Source: Vampirovibrionales bacterium (lineage in GTDB: Bacteria; Cyanobacteriota; Vampirovibrionia; Vampirovibrionales; JAGQHJ01). From it: a DNA stretch of 6,447 nt. Positions 1 to 5,174 of this stretch are shown one piece after another. A program made the position numbers and the translations under genes. Within the stretch, counting starts at the first letter, position 1. The number at the start of each line of letters is the position of its first letter. The stretch is taken from NCBI GenBank assembly GCA_025451145.1, contig JANWKX010000031.1, forward strand, positions 1-6,447, given 5' to 3'. The notes below the pieces were generated by a model that had not been told where the DNA came from, searched no databases, and worked only from the letters and a program-made list of their open reading frames with translations.

Positions 1-170
1 AAGGCGCTGAGCAAGAAATCACCTTGCTTAATCTGCGCATTAGCCTTTGTTTCCAACTCCTCTATGTGGGATGAAGGCGTTTTTGCCTCCAGGGCCCAAG
101 CGCTTAAAGAAAGACCCGATATCATGAGGCAGATCATGAAGAATACTGCGATTTTAGAAGATTTTGACAT
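1..170 (-). CDS. Secreted protein of unknown function, N-terminal part only
   Basis: Reading leftward from an ATG at 170-168, the frame stays open for 56 codons to the window edge, so only the N-terminus is seen. The product begins MSKSSKIAVFF and has a positively charged start, a hydrophobic core at about residues 7-20, and an alanine-rich cleavage zone ending SAWA-LEA near residue 25. This is a typical Sec signal peptide for signal peptidase I. The mature part that is visible is polar and probably helical (HIEELETKANAQ). A GAGGGAG Shine-Dalgarno sequence lies about 10 bases upstream (complement of 181-187). The gene is divergent from the BI-1 gene. The signal peptide and export are supported; the family cannot be recognised from this fragment, and no function is assigned. 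Confidence 0.72.
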   Translation of the reverse strand, partial: MSKSSKIAVFFMICLMISGLSLSAWALEAKTPSSHIEELETKANAQIKQGDFLLSA

Positions 171-205
171 GGGATAAATTCTCCCTCAGGTTATACAATA
201 CGTGA

Positions 206-234
206 TTGACGTGAAAGCGCTTACTGCTTTTAAA
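206..234 (+). promoter_or_regulatory. Candidate sigma-70 promoter for the BI-1 / PilMN / PilO genes
   Basis: TTGACG (206-211) is followed after 17 bases by TTTAAA (229-234), which continues into an A-rich stretch. The spacer holds the palindrome AAGCGCTT (215-222). Just downstream, GATAAG (241-246) and CTTATC (254-259) form a 6-bp inverted repeat with a 7-base loop. The -35 box is good and the -10 box is mediocre. It would give a leader of about 145 bases before the ATG at 386. This is inference from consensus alone. Confidence 0.35.
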
Positions 235-367
235 AATACAGATAAGCGCAAGCCTTATCAAACATGATTATCTCATATCTCGATGACTTTCAATGTGTCT
301 TATCGGGTCGTTCATTGCTCTTCGGGAGGACTCCTGTTATCCTTATGGTATAGCGGTATACAAAAAT

Positions 368-372
368 AGGAG
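368..372 (+). promoter_or_regulatory. Ribosome binding site deciding the BI-1 start
   Basis: AGGAG lies 13 bases before the ATG at 386. The spacing is longer than usual, but the earlier in-frame ATG at 293 has no Shine-Dalgarno sequence and would add 31 residues that do not look like the family's N-terminus. The site therefore supports the start at 386. Confidence 0.5.
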
Positions 373-385
373 CATTGGCGCTACG

Positions 386-1039
386 ATGAGTCTGACTCAA
401 TTGGGTGATGCCCGAATCCAGGATAGAACGGAATTTGTAGGTAAAGTCTACTCCATGCTTGGCGTGTCTTTGTTGTTCTGTTGTGTTGGCGCCTTTTTTG
501 GGCTATCAATGCCCATGAGCCTCTATTTGCCGGCCATTATCTTTGAATTTGTATTATTATTCGCCTGCATGTTCCTGCAGCGGGCATACCCATTGAATAT
601 ATTACTGCTGTTTGCCTTTACAACCGTTTCAGGGATTACCCTAGGGCCTGTACTCAATATTTATGTGGCCCATGGAATGGGAGGCATAATCCCCATTGCC
701 ACTGGCGCAACCGCCGCCATTTTTGGGGGCCTCAGCGCTTATGTCCATATCAGCAAGAAAGATTTTTCCTTTTTAGGCGGCGTGCTTTTTGTGGGCTTAA
801 TTGGGATGCTGCTCATTGGTTTAGCCACCATGTTATTTCATCTCCCCATGAGCATGACCCTCTATTCCGGTTTTGGAGTGCTTCTGTTTTCAGGCTATAT
901 CCTCTACGACACCAGCAATCTGGTCCGACGTTATCAGGATGATCAAGTCGTGATTGCAACCATTGCGTTGTATCTGGATTTCCTGAACCTGTTCCTGAAT
1001 GTATTACGCCTATTGGGCTCTGGTAGCCGTCGTCGATAG
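386..1039 (+). CDS. Bax inhibitor-1 / YccA family inner-membrane protein
   Basis: The 217-residue product is almost entirely hydrophobic and contains seven predicted membrane helices, at about residues 22-40, 46-64, 70-92, 98-120, 128-150, 156-175 and 186-208. This is the usual length and layout of bacterial BI-1 (UPF0005) proteins. Family motifs are visible: TTVSGITLGP (about 79-88), AYVHISKKDF (118-127), GYILYDTSNLV (170-180) and LYLDFLNLFLNVLRLLG (195-211). Asp175 and Asp198 sit where the paired aspartates of the pH-sensing calcium leak described for Bacillus YetJ are expected. In proteobacteria, relatives such as YccA and YbhL are linked to membrane-protein quality control by FtsH or to ion leak; which role applies here is unknown. 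The N-terminus is cytoplasmic and hydrophilic (about 20 residues). The start at 386 is chosen over 293 because only it has a Shine-Dalgarno sequence. The gene ends 14 bases before the PilM-PilN fusion gene, so co-transcription is likely. Confidence 0.93.
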   Translation: MSLTQLGDARIQDRTEFVGKVYSMLGVSLLFCCVGAFFGLSMPMSLYLPAIIFEFVLLFACMFLQRAYPLNILLLFAFTTVSGITLGPVLNIYVAHGMGGIIPIATGATAAIFGGLSAYVHISKKDFSFLGGVLFVGLIGMLLIGLATMLFHLPMSMTLYSGFGVLLFSGYILYDTSNLVRRYQDDQVVIATIALYLDFLNLFLNVLRLLGSGSRRR

Positions 1040-1053
1040 GTATTGACGCTAGA

Positions 1054-2481
1054 GTGCCAAAGTCCGCTGATATATACGGGATTTCAGTATCTCCGACCCA
1101 CGTTGGCGTGGTCCGGTTGAACCCTAAAACCTTTGCGGTAGAAGCTCAATCCCATCGGACGTTGCCTTCGGCAACGGTGTCTCATGATGGTAAATATTTA
1201 CTGGATGCCCCGACACTGGTTTCTATTTTAAAAGAGATTTTTGCTGGCATTAAGCACCCTCAATTTACGGATCCCGTGTATTTATCACTTTATACACCTT
1301 ATGGTGGGACATTAAGCCTTGCCATACCAGAGGAAGAAAAAGAGGCTTTGCCAAAGATCCGTGAGGAAATTCAGCGCCAGGTCCTACTTAGTGATGATGT
1401 GCCGGTCATCCAGCAATCACTCCTCTGGCAGCATGGGCAGACTACATCAGTGATCTACAGCCTCTTAGGGGCCGACTTGATTAAAGATTACTGTGATGCC
1501 TTCTACGAGATCGGTATCAAGATTCTAGCCATTGATATACAGCCTTTTTCAGTGCTTAGGGCCTTGGCTGCTTCAGGCGTTTTGGATGCCCTGCTCATGA
1601 AGTTTGGTGCGAAATGCGCCTGGGGGTGCTTTGGGGTCTCAGGTTCAATGACTTGGGTCACACTCTGGCGTGGGACAAATCTGCTTGTGATGGCCCATTT
1701 CTCTACGCCTTCAACGCCTGAAGCCTGGAGTGCTTCCATACAACAATTGGTCGCACAGTCTGAGATAACGGAGGTTTCTCTTTGGCTGGCTTGGCAGGAA
1801 GCCGGAGTGGATTTGCCTATCAACCCGTTGAGACTTAATCTGGGTGGGGCGCCTATAAGACCTGCCCTTCTCAGCCCGCTTTATGGACAATCCGCAAAAC
1901 AGCCTTCAGCTGTCGCATTGGGAGCGGCTCTGAAAACTGAGATTGGTTTCCCGTTTGGCTGGGATTTTTTGTCAGATAAACCCATTGAAGCCTTAAAAAC
2001 CGAATACAGGACGATTCCCTATGTCAATTACCAGCCCATCCTTCCCAAGTTCTTTTATCGACTGGCCTTAAGCGGATTTATGGTGGTGCTTTTATTGAGC
2101 GGGTACCTTATCTGGCAAAACCGGAACCTGGATGCCCTACAGGAAGCACAGCGAGCTAAAATTGAGACTATTTTTAAAGACATTAATCATAAAACCTTAT
2201 TTTGTGATGATTTCTTAAAAACCTTAAAGACAACCGCCCCTGTTGGGATCCAGATGGAAACCATTCATCTGCAAAAAGGCAATCAGCTAATTTTGATTGG
2301 AAAATCGTATAATAAGCTCTTGGTTGAGCAATTTACCAAAAACCTGCTTGCGGATATCCCCCAAACAAAAATCGAATCGCAAAAATTGGATATTACCACC
2401 AAGGATAGCGCTCCCCCTGAGTTTGATTTTACACTGACCGCACAGGTAAACCCAGTCACTCAAGGAGGGGCGAAGCCATGA
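1054..2481 (+). CDS. PilM-PilN fusion (GspL/MshI-like) inner-membrane platform protein
   Basis: The 475-residue protein has an actin-like PilM-type domain (about 1-300). Its signs are an N-terminal GISVSPTHVGVVRL strand-loop-strand, the segment AIDIQPFSVLRAL (159-171) and PSAVALGAALK (285-295), all matching conserved PilM positions. A single membrane helix follows (about 334-355), then a short coiled segment (356-378) and a small alpha/beta PilN-like domain (about 380-466). This is the order in GspL of type II secretion and in MshI of MSHA pili, and equals separate PilM and PilN of type IVa pili fused. The segment GCFGVSGSMTWVTLWRG (191-207) corresponds to the second phosphate loop but lacks the usual leading Asp, so nucleotide binding may be altered. 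VNYQPILP (324-331), just before the helix, may be a remnant of PilN's INLLP motif. The start is GTG at 1054; the frame is closed by a TAG at 1024-1026, the only Shine-Dalgarno is a weak AGG about 13 bases upstream, and no nearby ATG exists. TGA overlaps the next ATG. The platform role is well supported; the exact system (pilus or secretion) is open. Confidence 0.85.
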   Translation: MPKSADIYGISVSPTHVGVVRLNPKTFAVEAQSHRTLPSATVSHDGKYLLDAPTLVSILKEIFAGIKHPQFTDPVYLSLYTPYGGTLSLAIPEEEKEALPKIREEIQRQVLLSDDVPVIQQSLLWQHGQTTSVIYSLLGADLIKDYCDAFYEIGIKILAIDIQPFSVLRALAASGVLDALLMKFGAKCAWGCFGVSGSMTWVTLWRGTNLLVMAHFSTPSTPEAWSASIQQLVAQSEITEVSLWLAWQEAGVDLPINPLRLNLGGAPIRPALLSPLYGQSAKQPSAVALGAALKTEIGFPFGWDFLSDKPIEALKTEYRTIPYVNYQPILPKFFYRLALSGFMVVLLLSGYLIWQNRNLDALQEAQRAKIETIFKDINHKTLFCDDFLKTLKTTAPVGIQMETIHLQKGNQLILIGKSYNKLLVEQFTKNLLADIPQTKIESQKLDITTKDSAPPEFDFTLTAQVNPVTQGGAKP

Positions 2482-3008
2482 GGGATATTGGTCTGGCGCG
2501 TCGTCAGTTTTTTGGTGGCCTGTTCCTAGTGGCTGGCGCTTTAGCATTGAGCCATTGGGTATTGTTACCGCAATGGAGCCATTATCAGCAAATTCAAGAC
2601 GCACTGCTCCACAAAGACCAAAACCAACCCCCCATTATCCAAAAGTTGCCCCTCTATCCCCTTGGCAACCAAGCGAATCCTATCAATTGGGAGAAAGGAT
2701 TTGTGCACCAATTGTTTGGTTTGAGCATGTCGACCGGTTGTACCATCTCGAATGTCGCCGGCGGTATTGAAAATGCGCGTCGTGTGAATAATATTGCTCC
2801 TAACGTCTCCTATGTCCCAATGCAAATGGTCATATACGGCACCTTCCTGCAAATTGAGGACTTTATTCATGGCTTGGCCAAAAACTTTCCCAATTTGTCA
2901 ATGAGTAGTATTTCTCTGCAAAACGTCGACGACGCTAACACAAACCCGAATAGTAGTCCCGTTTTAGTGGGTATTGTTCACATGGAATATTACCTGCGAA
3001 ATAAATAA
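2478..3008 (+). CDS. PilO/GspM-like inner-membrane platform protein
   Basis: The 176-residue product has a short basic cytoplasmic start (MRDIGLARRQ), one membrane helix (about 11-31), a polar linker around residues 32-65 in place of the longer coiled coil of typical PilO, and an alpha/beta periplasmic domain (about 70-174). In that domain, VPMQMVIYGTFLQIEDFIHGLAK has the strand-helix pattern of the PilO ferredoxin-like fold. Family knowledge says PilO/GspM/MshJ pairs with the PilN-like domain of its partner in the periplasm. Position fits this: the ATG overlaps the TGA of the fusion gene (ATGA), and a strong AAGGAGG lies at 2462-2468 with 9 bases spacing, so translation is coupled. It is slightly shorter than typical PilO (about 200). 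No PilP or secretin gene follows. The TAA stop (3006-3008) coincides with the left end of the inverted-repeat element; since the flanking repeat AAATAACC occurs at both ends of the element, the original stop was probably the same. Confidence 0.82.
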   Translation: MRDIGLARRQFFGGLFLVAGALALSHWVLLPQWSHYQQIQDALLHKDQNQPPIIQKLPLYPLGNQANPINWEKGFVHQLFGLSMSTGCTISNVAGGIENARRVNNIAPNVSYVPMQMVIYGTFLQIEDFIHGLAKNFPNLSMSSISLQNVDDANTNPNSSPVLVGIVHMEYYLRNK

Positions 3009-3021
3009 CCTCTGTTGAGGA
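3006..3021 (+). repeat. Left terminal inverted repeat of the element
   Basis: Sixteen bases that are the exact reverse complement of 3276-3291. The core CCTCTGTTGAGG is itself a small imperfect palindrome (CCTC/GAGG around TGTT). The first three bases are the TAA stop codon of the PilO-like gene. Confidence 0.85.
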
Positions 3022-3159
3022 AAATTTATTCTAGCCAAAATGATTGCCCGGAGGCCGTTCCCTCCTCTGGACTCCTCCCTCTTGTTTCAAAAAGGCTTTG
3101 CCCTTTACCCTTATTCTAAGGGGTTTGGGGCGTAGCCCCAAAAAAGAAAATAGGGGCGG

Positions 3160-3251
3160 TCCAGGGTATATCTCCATATGGCTTTTCCATATGGAGCCTC
3201 GGGATTTATCAAGGGACCCAAATCGCTTGGCAATTTGGGCTTAGCCCTGGA
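3160..3251 (+). repeat. Three-way-junction-like fold inside the element
   Basis: TCCAGGG (3160-3166) pairs with CCCTGGA (3245-3251). This closing stem encloses two hairpins. The first is a perfect 10-bp stem at 3172-3181/3187-3196 with loop CTTTT. The second is a 10-bp stem with one mismatch at 3217-3226/3230-3239 with loop TTG. A rival pairing exists between CTGGAC (3067-3072) and GTCCAG (3159-3164). The pairings are read directly; whether RNA or single-stranded DNA folds this way is inference. Confidence 0.5.
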
Positions 3252-3275
3252 TTCCCATTTCGGATTTTTTTAAAA

Positions 3276-3291
3276 TCCTCAACAGAGGTTA
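3276..3291 (-). repeat. Right terminal inverted repeat of the element
   Basis: Exact reverse complement of 3006-3021. It is followed by AATAACC, which together with the last base repeats the AAATAACC found at the left edge. The internal hairpin GGATTTT/AAAATCC (3262-3278) abuts and slightly overlaps it. Confidence 0.85.
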
Positions 3292-3345
3292 AATAACCGC
3301 TTCCCTTGGATTCAATCTGTTTTGTTCACTTGAACTAAGGCAAGC

Positions 3346-3376
3346 TAAAGGCCCTGGCAAGTAGCCAAGGCCTTTA
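3346..3376 (-). terminator. Hairpin after the HP-repeat gene, probable terminator
   Basis: TAAAGGCC (3346-3353) pairs with GGCCTTTA (3369-3376). An inner TGGC/GCCA pair (3355-3358/3364-3367) gives a stem of 8 plus 4 bp with one mismatch and loop AAGTA. It starts 25 bases beyond the stop of the leftward HP-repeat gene. On either strand the stem ends in TTTA rather than a long T run, so it could stop both convergent transcripts weakly, or mainly protect 3' ends. Confidence 0.5.
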
Positions 3377-3401
3377 ATATTGAGAAACCGGTTATCTGAG
3401 A

Positions 3402-3860
3402 CTATCGACGCCTAAAGCCAGGGCCTCCGGCAAATCTTCCGCGAGGGCCACCTTGACCACGATTAGCTGCCCACTGAGAAGCCCCCGGATGATTTTGCAT
3501 AAACTGGCTTCGATCTTCAGCCATTTCCGGATGCCTCATGTCAAATCGGGCTTGCCCATGATGATTTTTGGCCCAACCAGGGTGCTGTTGCCCCCACTGC
3601 CTTTCCTGGCTACGGTCCATCCTTCTATCAGCTGCTTGTGGATGATTTTGCATATATTGATAGGCTTGAGGGTGATTCTGAGCAAAATTGGGATGGTTTT
3701 GCATAAAGTTTTGCCAATCCTGAGAATTCTGCCCTTGCATGGGGCCTGTGGGTGGTGGAGGGGCTCCGGTGGTATCATCTGCAATCGCAACACAGGCCAG
3801 CGATGATAATAACATCATTGTTAAAACACTTGCAGCCAAACGATTTTTAATTGATTTCAT
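3402..3860 (-). CDS. Small secreted protein with repeated HP (NHP) motifs and Arg/Gly-rich tail
   Basis: The 152-residue product starts with a clear Sec signal peptide: basic MKSIKNR, hydrophobic core about 8-26, cleavage expected after VAIA (about residue 27) before DDTTG. Cys23 is not in a good lipobox (SLAC), so signal peptidase I is more likely than lipidation. Next is a PPPPTGP linker (35-40), then a Gln/Asn/His-rich region with HP dipeptides at 56, 63, 73, 93, 110 and 124. Four of these are in QNHP, with variants QQHP and MRHP, and Trp, Phe or Met nearby. The C-terminal 20 residues are Arg/Gly-rich and end in RRR. There is no catalytic motif and I do not recognise a family. A disordered periplasmic or extracellular protein, perhaps binding metal or an anionic surface, is possible but is a guess. 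AAAGGA lies 8 bases before the ATG, which supports this start. The gene is convergent with the PilO-like gene and divergent from the SRPBCC gene. Confidence 0.8.
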   Translation of the reverse strand: MKSIKNRLAASVLTMMLLSSLACVAIADDTTGAPPPPTGPMQGQNSQDWQNFMQNHPNFAQNHPQAYQYMQNHPQAADRRMDRSQERQWGQQHPGWAKNHHGQARFDMRHPEMAEDRSQFMQNHPGASQWAANRGQGGPRGRFAGGPGFRRR

Positions 3861-4378
3861 ATGCCATATCCTTTCAATTCAAGCGATAAGCGAGTAACCC
3901 ATTTGCCATTTAAAAAAACGAACCGTAACGCAGGTAAAACCTTACTGAAGTGAGACGGCAAAATTTGGGCGTTCTTGAAGAAATAGATTTGAATATGAAG
4001 AAATGCAAATCGCACTCATGCAGTTAATTGATCTAAAATTATTTAGCTGACAGGCTTTAGGTAAACAATCCATCGGAACCACTGCCAACCAATTGGCTAA
4101 AGGGCATTATCGATCATAAAACCGTTTTAGGTATCGCAATGATTTTGGAATCTTAAAATTTAGAAACAACCTAATGGGTAACAAGCCCCAATAGCACACT
4201 TTGATAACGTCCTGGCAAGGCCTTAACTCTATTGAAATCGGAAAAAAATAGCCGAATAAGGCATTTTCATTGACTTAAAAAATATGTAAGCTAAACATTA
4301 AGGACTTATTAAAATCCCCAATTTTTTATCAGACAACTTGGTCTTCAGAAAAAACCCTCTGTTTAAGGAGCATCGAAC
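3861..4378. other. Long AT-rich divergent intergenic region, no gene found
   Basis: This 518-bp stretch separates the leftward HP-repeat gene from the rightward SRPBCC gene. No convincing coding frame, tRNA or known riboswitch is visible; the few ATG-started frames encode about 10-15 residues without good Shine-Dalgarno sequences. Short symmetries are present: GCCAA/TTGGC with loop CCAA (4084-4097) and GCCTTA (4220-4225) with TAAGGC (4257-4262), the latter just upstream of the candidate promoter of the SRPBCC gene. They could be operators or chance. The complement of 3869-3875 carries the Shine-Dalgarno of the leftward gene. Confidence 0.6.
4270..4298 (+). promoter_or_regulatory. Candidate promoter of the SRPBCC gene
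   Basis: TTGACT (4270-4275) matches the -35 consensus in five of six bases. A -10-like TAAACA or AAACAT (4292-4298) follows after 16 or 17 bases and matches only three of six. The leader would be about 75 bases. The inverted repeat GCCTTA/TAAGGC ends just upstream at 4262. Confidence 0.4.
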
Positions 4379-4945
4379 ATGGACCGAATTGAGCAGTCAG
4401 TCATTATTAATGCCCCCATTGAAGATTGCTATCGGGTATTCAGGGATTTTGAACGTTATCCGGAAATTGCCAATGTCGTCAAACAGGTCAGGCATAAAGG
4501 GAACTTGAACGGCTGGCATTGGGAAGTACTAGGCCCCCAGGATAAAATACTGGCTTGGGATTTGGATATTCATGGCATGCGACACGAGAACTATACTATC
4601 TCGTGGCATACAGTCAGAGATGCCGATGTTGCTCACTCTGGGGCCTTAACGTTTATCCGAGAAAAGGATGGCAATACCTGCGTTAATTTTGTCGTTGAAT
4701 ATGAACCTCAAAAAGCATTATCCGGGGAATTTCCGCCTCGTTCCCAAGAAAAATTAGATCATATCGTTCAGTTGGTATTAAATCAATTTAAAGGCGTGAT
4801 AGAAAGCCAAAAAACGGGCATTCCAGGTGTCATGAAATCTGGCCCAAAAGGCGCTTCAAGACAAAATAACCTGGATGAAATGACCCAAGGCTTGGAACGT
4901 GGCCGTGAAGAGATTTCACCAACGCGTTTACCGGATTCAATCTAA
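4379..4945 (+). CDS. SRPBCC (START-like) protein, polyketide cyclase / Coq10 type
   Basis: The 188-residue protein opens with MDRIEQSVIINAPIEDCYRVFRDFERYPEI. This is the strand, APxxxxY/VF helix and FxxYPE motif of the polyketide cyclase/dehydrase and Coq10 branches of the START-like fold. The fold occupies about residues 1-142, with strands such as GWHWEVLG (45-52) and CVNFVVEYEP (101-110), and ends in the long C-terminal helix SQEKLDHIVQLVLNQFKGVIES (122-143). These proteins hold a hydrophobic ligand in a deep cavity: a polyketide, a quinone or a lipid. About 45 extra polar residues follow and look disordered. There is no signal peptide, so it is cytoplasmic. TAAGGAG at 4364-4370 with 8 bases spacing fixes the start. 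A strong terminator follows, so it is probably monocistronic. The nearby type III polyketide synthase makes an aromatase/cyclase or ligand-carrier role attractive, but residues alone cannot tell. Confidence 0.85.
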   Translation: MDRIEQSVIINAPIEDCYRVFRDFERYPEIANVVKQVRHKGNLNGWHWEVLGPQDKILAWDLDIHGMRHENYTISWHTVRDADVAHSGALTFIREKDGNTCVNFVVEYEPQKALSGEFPPRSQEKLDHIVQLVLNQFKGVIESQKTGIPGVMKSGPKGASRQNNLDEMTQGLERGREEISPTRLPDSI

Positions 4946-4970
4946 ATCAAACGGGAACTAGGGGGACAAT

Positions 4971-4997
4971 AGAGACGCAAAATGCGTCTCTTTTTTT
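4971..4997 (+). terminator. Intrinsic terminator of the SRPBCC gene
   Basis: AGAGACGCA (4971-4979) pairs perfectly with TGCGTCTCT (4983-4991) around an AAA loop, directly followed by a run of seven T (4991-4997). It begins 25 bases after the SRPBCC stop. The form is that of a classical Rho-independent terminator on the + strand. Confidence 0.93.
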
Positions 4998-5046
4998 CGA
5001 TTTAAAAACCCCTTATTGCAAGGCATTATCAAAATCCTTTAAAACC

Positions 5047-5074
5047 TTCAGATTGAAAATTTTCCTAATATAAG
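5047..5074 (+). promoter_or_regulatory. Candidate promoter of the type III polyketide synthase gene
   Basis: TATAAG (5069-5074) matches the -10 consensus in five of six bases, and TTCAGA (5047-5052), 16 bases upstream, matches the -35 in four of six. Downstream, CCATAG (5090-5095) and CTATGG (5109-5114) form a 6-bp inverted repeat, a possible operator or leader hairpin. A separate promoter is needed here because of the terminator at 4971-4997. Confidence 0.4.
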
Positions 5075-5174
5075 AAAATTAAGCAAACTCCATAGAACGC
5101 CCTATAGCCTATGGATCCTAATCTCGTCAGATCGATGGATTTTCTGATCAATTTAATATTCAAATGCTAAAATA

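Larger units (their letters stand above)
3006..3291. mobile_element. MITE-like non-coding element with terminal inverted repeats and internal hairpins
   Basis: The outer ends TAACCTCTGTTGAGGA (3006-3021) and TCCTCAACAGAGGTTA (3276-3291) are perfect 16-base inverted repeats about 285 bp apart. Flanks repeat too: AAATAACC occurs at 3003-3010 and 3291-3298. This fits a target duplication of AAAT (element 3007-3290) or up to 8 bases. No transposase or other credible coding region lies inside. Instead there are hairpins: GGAGG/CCTCC (3050-3065), CCCTTA/TAAGGG (3108-3122), TTTGGGGC/GCCCCAAA (3124-3142, loop GTA), CTCCATATGG/CCATATGGAG (3172-3196), CCCAAAT/ATTTGGG (3217-3239) and GGATTTT/AAAATCC (3262-3278). 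What is seen is the symmetry; that it is a transposed, non-autonomous element is inferred. It could instead be a palindromic repeat cassette or a structured 3' region. Only one copy is in this window. Confidence 0.68.

Noticed and set aside
190..195. TATAAC (complement) as a -10 box for the leftward secreted-protein gene
   Set aside because: Its expected transcription start would fall within the Shine-Dalgarno sequence, and no -35 box sits at the right distance.
293..385. Extension of the BI-1 protein to the ATG at 293
   Set aside because: No Shine-Dalgarno there, and the 31 added residues do not resemble the family; the start at 386 is preferred.
1503..1823. A 106-codon antisense frame inside the PilM-PilN fusion gene
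   Set aside because: Shadow of a well-supported gene; composition is unlike a protein and no start signal is seen.
2287..2604. A 105-codon antisense frame across the fusion/PilO junction
   Set aside because: It overlaps two coupled genes with clear family features and has no ribosome binding site.
3044..3244. A 66-codon open frame on the + strand (MPGGRSLLW...)
   Set aside because: It lies wholly inside the hairpin element, has no Shine-Dalgarno, and its GLGRSPKK part is just the translation of a palindromic stem.
3006..3300. CRISPR array or intact insertion sequence
   Set aside because: No regularly spaced direct repeats, and no transposase-sized reading frame between the inverted repeats.
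3453..3806. A 117-codon + strand frame opposite the HP-repeat gene
   Set aside because: The leftward frame has a signal peptide, a good Shine-Dalgarno and regular motifs; the opposite frame is its mirror.
3995..4050. Tiny ATG frames of 10 and 15 codons in the long intergenic region
   Set aside because: No convincing ribosome binding site and too short to tell from chance.
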